A model generated the notes under the pieces. That model searched no databases. It saw nothing but the letters and a program-made list of their open reading frames with translations, and was not told where the DNA came from. The position numbers were made by a program, and so were the translations under genes. A DNA stretch of 64,000 bases, from the NCBI GenBank assembly GCA_945925985.1, contig CAMELV010000003.1, positions 62,001 through 126,000 of the forward strand. Reading direction: 5' to 3'. The DNA comes from Comamonas sp. lk (GTDB lineage Bacteria > Pseudomonadota > Gammaproteobacteria > Burkholderiales > Burkholderiaceae_C). Positions within the stretch are counted from its first letter, which is position 1; the number at the start of each line of letters is the position of its first letter. This document shows positions 61,243 through 64,000 of this stretch, one piece after another.

Positions 61243-62118
61243 TCAATCAAAGAAGGCGTCAAAGCCTGATTCAGGCTCAAAGCGGTCGTTGCGGTAAAGC
61301 AGCCGGGTCGGTCCCGGTAACGCGCGCGTCAGCGTGGAATGTCTGGGGTCGCCGGGGTAACACGTGATTCGCATGCCGTCCTGATCAAAGGGCTCCGGTG
61401 CGATCGTTGGCGGTGGCTGGGTTACCGCAGCGTGCAGCACGCTTCGGACGTCGGTGTGCCGAGCCAGGTGAACCAGGCTCATGATCTGCGGCGGCGCCAG
61501 GTCAATGTCGCTGGCCCAATAACGGCTCAGTGCGTTTCGGGGTGTGAGCCAGACACTGGCCGTGGCCTCATGGTTGTCATGCTGCGCGGTTTGTTGTGCT
61601 GGCATGCGTGCCACAAAAAAACGTGTGTCGAAGCGCTTTTTCATCATGCTGGGCATCGTCGGCGTGACCCAGCGTGACCATGGCCGCAGTGCACAGGTGG
61701 CTAATCGTAAGTGGGTGCTTGCCAGCACGCTCGCGAAGTCATGCCCCGCGCGCAGCATGGCTCGCGCCGTCAGGGTTTGTGCGGCAGAAGCCCCATCGAC
61801 CAGCAAAATGCCCGACTCTTCAAATGTTTCCCGTGCGGCCGCCACGAAGATAGCCGCCGCCTCGGTGGGCGACAGATGTTGTTCGTTTAGCTGTCCGCGT
61901 AGGGCGACCGGTGTTTGATCCAGCACGTCAGGGGTACAGAGCTGGGGATCGCCGGCGTCGACCTTGCCACCCGGGAACACATGCGCGCCGCCAAGCACAT
62001 CCGACTTGTCGTGGCGTTTGATCAGCAACACCTCAAGCCCCTGCCTCGTGTCGCGCAGCATCACCACCGTGGCTGCGGCGCGTGGTGGGGTGGACACGGA
62101 CTGCATGTTCAGTTCCAT
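61243..62118 (-). CDS. Nudix hydrolase
   Basis: This 291-residue member of the larger Nudix group (NUDT19/RdgB-CoA-like) has the Nudix box spread as HVFPGGKVDAGDP, then after an insert FVAAARETFEESGILL, whose REtfEESGI is the catalytic core near residue 105. The insert between the Gly and the REUXEE part (QLNEQHLSPTEAAAI) is typical of enzymes acting on CoA esters or similar nucleotides. C-terminal LTRALPGPTRLLYRNDRFEP is conserved in this subgroup. The gene stands between the cNMP-binding protein gene (convergent) and the HSD17B4-like gene (divergent). Confidence 0.88.
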   Translation of the reverse strand: MELNMQSVSTPPRAAATVVMLRDTRQGLEVLLIKRHDKSDVLGGAHVFPGGKVDAGDPQLCTPDVLDQTPVALRGQLNEQHLSPTEAAAIFVAAARETFEESGILLVDGASAAQTLTARAMLRAGHDFASVLASTHLRLATCALRPWSRWVTPTMPSMMKKRFDTRFFVARMPAQQTAQHDNHEATASVWLTPRNALSRYWASDIDLAPPQIMSLVHLARHTDVRSVLHAAVTQPPPTIAPEPFDQDGMRITCYPGDPRHSTLTRALPGPTRLLYRNDRFEPESGFDAFFD

Positions 62119-62231
62119 TCGGGCCTTTCAGGGATGCTGCGCATGCGGTCCGGTACAGTAGGGGATAGGTCGGCCTGAGGCTAGCAGAGTCCGGCCATTG
62201 TCTTGTCACCAACCGTTCAGGAACAGTCAGT

Positions 62232-63146
62232 ATGCGTGTGGGAATAGATTTCAAGGGCCAGGTCGCCATCGTGACCGGCGCCGGTGGCGGCCTCGGCCGG
62301 CAACACGCGCTGGCGCTGGCCGCGCGCGGCGCTAAAGTCGTGGTCAACGATTTGGGCGGTGCTCGGGACGGCTCAGGTGGCTCAGCGACTGCAGCCGAGG
62401 CCGTGGTGGCCGAGATCCGTGCGGCCGGGGGCGAGGCGCTGGCCAACAGTGCTTCGGTGACTGATTTTGCTGCGGTCGAGGCCATGGTGGCGCAGGCCGT
62501 GGCGGCCTGGGGCAGGGTGGACATTTTGGTCAATAACGCCGGCATACTGCGCGACAAGACCTTTGCCAAGATGGAGATGGCGGACTTTGAGCTGGTGGTC
62601 GACGTGCACCTGATGGGTGCGGTGCATTGCAGCAAGGCGGTATGGGGTCTGATGAACGCACAAAAATATGGCCGCATCGTTATGACCACTTCATCCAGTG
62701 GTCTGTACGGCAATTTCGGCCAGTCCAATTACGGCGCAGCGAAGATGGCCCTGGTGGGTCTGATGCAGACGCTGGCCTTGGAAGGGGCCAAGAACAACAT
62801 CCACGTCAATGCCCTGGCGCCCACCGCCGCCACCCGCATGACGGAAGGTCTGATGCCTGAAGCCGTGCTGGCCGCCCTCAAGCCGGAGGCGGTGGTGCCG
62901 GCGATGCTGGTGCTGGCCTCTCGCGAGGCGCCGACCCGAACCATTTTGTGTGCCGGGGCCGGCACGTTTGAAGCTGCCCACATCACCCTGACCCAGGGGG
63001 TCTGGCTGGGCACCGACGCGCAAACGCCAGAACGTCTGGCCGAGCGACTGGCTGAGGTGACCGACCCGGCCGGCCAGATGGTGCCGCAGGGCGGCTCAGC
63101 CCAGGGCGCCAATGAGGTGGCCAAGGCCATGGCCCAACTGGGGTAG
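62232..63146 (+). CDS. 3-hydroxyacyl-CoA dehydrogenase of the HSD17B4/MFE-2 type SDR family
   Basis: This 304-residue SDR has IVTGAGGGLGRQHALALAAR near residue 14, VVNDLGGARDGSGGSATAAE (the diagnostic MFE-2 opening), NNAGILRDKTFAKM near 95, TTSSSGLYGNFGQSNYGAAK near 155 and NALAPTAATRMTEGLMPE. It should oxidise (3R)-hydroxyacyl-CoA with NAD in fatty-acid or side-chain beta-oxidation. The C-terminal 50 residues (LAERLAEVTDPAGQMVPQGG) extend past the usual SDR core, as in related bacterial proteins. It is convergent with gcvP. Confidence 0.92.
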   Translation: MRVGIDFKGQVAIVTGAGGGLGRQHALALAARGAKVVVNDLGGARDGSGGSATAAEAVVAEIRAAGGEALANSASVTDFAAVEAMVAQAVAAWGRVDILVNNAGILRDKTFAKMEMADFELVVDVHLMGAVHCSKAVWGLMNAQKYGRIVMTTSSSGLYGNFGQSNYGAAKMALVGLMQTLALEGAKNNIHVNALAPTAATRMTEGLMPEAVLAALKPEAVVPAMLVLASREAPTRTILCAGAGTFEAAHITLTQGVWLGTDAQTPERLAERLAEVTDPAGQMVPQGGSAQGANEVAKAMAQLG

Positions 63147-63171
63147 TCGGGCATGACGAGTCGCTTCGTCG

Positions 63172-64000
63172 TCAAGCCAAGTCACTGACCGGCACGCAAG
63201 AGCAGAACAGGTGCCGGTCGCCGTAGACGTTGTCGATGCGGCCGATCGGAGGCCAGTACTTACTTTGTTTCAGGCTGGCCAGCGGAAAAGCCCCCAGTTC
63301 GCGCGGGTAGGGCCGGTCCCAGGCTGAACCCAGCAGCGCGGCCGCTGTGTGCGGCGCGTGTTTCAGCGGGTTGTTGTCCTTGGGCCATTCGCCGCTTTCA
63401 ATCCGCCTGATCTCGGCCCGGATGGCGATCATGGCCTCGATAAAGCGGTCCAGTTCTGCCAGGCTCTCGCTCTCGGTGGGCTCCACCATCAGCGTGTTGG
63501 GGACAGGGAAACTCAAGGTCGGGGCGTGAAAGCCGTAGTCCATCAGGCGCTTGGCCACGTCTTCGGCCATCACGCCGCTGGATTCTTTGAGCGGGCGCAG
63601 GTCCAGAATGCACTCGTGCGCCACATCACCGGTGGCGTTGGCGTAGAGGGTGGGGTAATGGTCTTTAAGCTGGCGGCTGATGTAGTTGGCGCTCAGGATC
63701 GCCACCTCAGTGGCCGCCTTCAGGCTCTCGGGGCCCATCATGCGGCAGTACATCCAACTGATCGGCAGAACGGCGGCATTGCCGAGTGGCGCAGCTGAGA
63801 TGGCCCCCACGCTTGGGGCTGTTGCCCCCACGCTTGCCACTGCGTGTGCTGTGTCGTTGAGGTGGCCGGGCAGGTAGGGCACCAGGTCGGCGACGACGCA
63901 GACTGGGCCGACGCCGGGGCCGCCGCCGCCGTGCGGGATGCAGAATGTTTTGTGCAGGTTCAGGTGGCTGACGTCGCCGCCGAACTCACCGGGCGCGGCC
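63172..64000 (-). CDS. gcvP: glycine dehydrogenase (P-protein), 3' part; the gene's start lies beyond the window
   Basis: GcvP is the PLP-dependent decarboxylating subunit of the glycine cleavage system. About 275 C-terminal residues are visible. [18 protein letters not shown] just inside the right edge carries the PLP lysine. [60 protein letters not shown] and [16 protein letters not shown] follow. Between LPGH and [13 protein letters not shown] the protein has an Ala/Val-rich segment, [16 protein letters not shown], coded by repeat DNA shared with edd. The rest of the sequence is normal, so the enzyme probably tolerates it. Confidence 0.94.
   Translation of the reverse strand, partial: AAPGEFGGDVSHLNLHKTFCIPHGGGGPGVGPVCVVADLVPYLPGHLNDTAHAVASVGATAPSVGAISAAPLGNAAVLPISWMYCRMMGPESLKAATEVAILSANYISRQLKDHYPTLYANATGDVAHECILDLRPLKESSGVMAEDVAKRLMDYGFHAPTLSFPVPNTLMVEPTESESLAELDRFIEAMIAIRAEIRRIESGEWPKDNNPLKHAPHTAAALLGSAWDRPYPRELGAFPLASLKQSKYWPPIGRIDNVYGDRHLFCSCVPVSDLA
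63803..63851 (-). repeat. repeat element within gcvP matching the one in edd
   Basis: 63824-63851 is the exact reverse complement of 1190-1217 in edd (28 bp). A second partial copy of its end, GCCCCCACGCTT, lies at 63803-63814, so the element contains an internal duplication. It falls at the variable loop after LPGH in glycine dehydrogenase and is read in frame. Confidence 0.8.

Overview
The window reads as a stretch of chromosome from a GC-rich betaproteobacterium, most likely of the Comamonadaceae (Rhodoferax/Polaromonas-like). The grounds are the overall gene content and protein style: an Entner-Doudoroff edd-eda pair, an aap-type amino-acid transporter, a BktB-type thiolase, many short-chain dehydrogenases and an aerobic aromatic/terpenoid-type catabolic cluster. 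There are also palindromic repeat debris of a kind I associate with that family. The taxonomic call is an inference. I saw no rRNA, tRNA, CRISPR array, complete insertion sequence or phage gene.

Layout. 1-2.9 kb: end of an unknown gene, then edd-eda; edd carries an in-frame repeat insertion. 3-17 kb: a catabolic island. It contains an ABC importer of the iron/organic-anion type with two paralogous binding proteins, a short-chain dehydrogenase, a ThDP-dependent lyase, a SnoaL-like protein and an FMN alpha-hydroxyacid dehydrogenase. A P450cam-like cytochrome P450 follows with two ferredoxins in overlapping frames, then another dehydrogenase and an OYE/dienoyl-CoA-reductase-type flavoenzyme. Together these could import a small organic substrate, hydroxylate it, oxidise a hydroxyacid to a ketoacid and decarboxylate it. 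The substrate is not readable from sequence, and neither a ferredoxin reductase nor a regulator is present. 17-22 kb: a trimethylamine-dehydrogenase-like flavoprotein next to an MttB-family methyltransferase (probably quaternary/tertiary amine demethylation), a DMT exporter and glyoxalase I.

22-28 kb: accessory DNA with an intact VapBC-like toxin-antitoxin pair, a lipoprotein 5'-nucleotidase, a degenerate trypsin-fold protein, and the fused remains of a second toxin-antitoxin pair. 28-33 kb: RhlE-type helicase, EttA and a P1 peptidase. 33-37.5 kb: a copper-handling cluster (CusF-like protein, DUF411 protein, a cupredoxin with a frameshifted signal peptide, Tat-exported multicopper oxidase, TolC-like protein). 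37.5-41.7 kb: aapJQMP. 42-49 kb: acyl-CoA ligase, a K+ channel ending in a zinc ribbon, MetE-like synthase, beta-lactamase-fold hydrolase, an MDR reductase, hemerythrin, a 2OG-Fe dioxygenase and a universal stress protein with FNR-like boxes nearby. 50-64 kb: bktB, RluA-type synthase, hybrid histidine kinase, a 51-residue basic protein, a second 5'-nucleotidase, a pentaheme cytochrome, a GNAT enzyme, a FabH-like synthase, a cNMP-binding protein, a Nudix hydrolase, an HSD17B4-like dehydrogenase and the 3' part of gcvP.

The observation I rate highest is a repeat shared by two unrelated genes at opposite ends of the window. The same 28 bp lies in frame inside edd and, on the other strand, inside gcvP, in both cases as an extra peptide absent from the normal family. 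This looks like a protein-embedding palindromic element comparable to Rickettsia palindromic elements.
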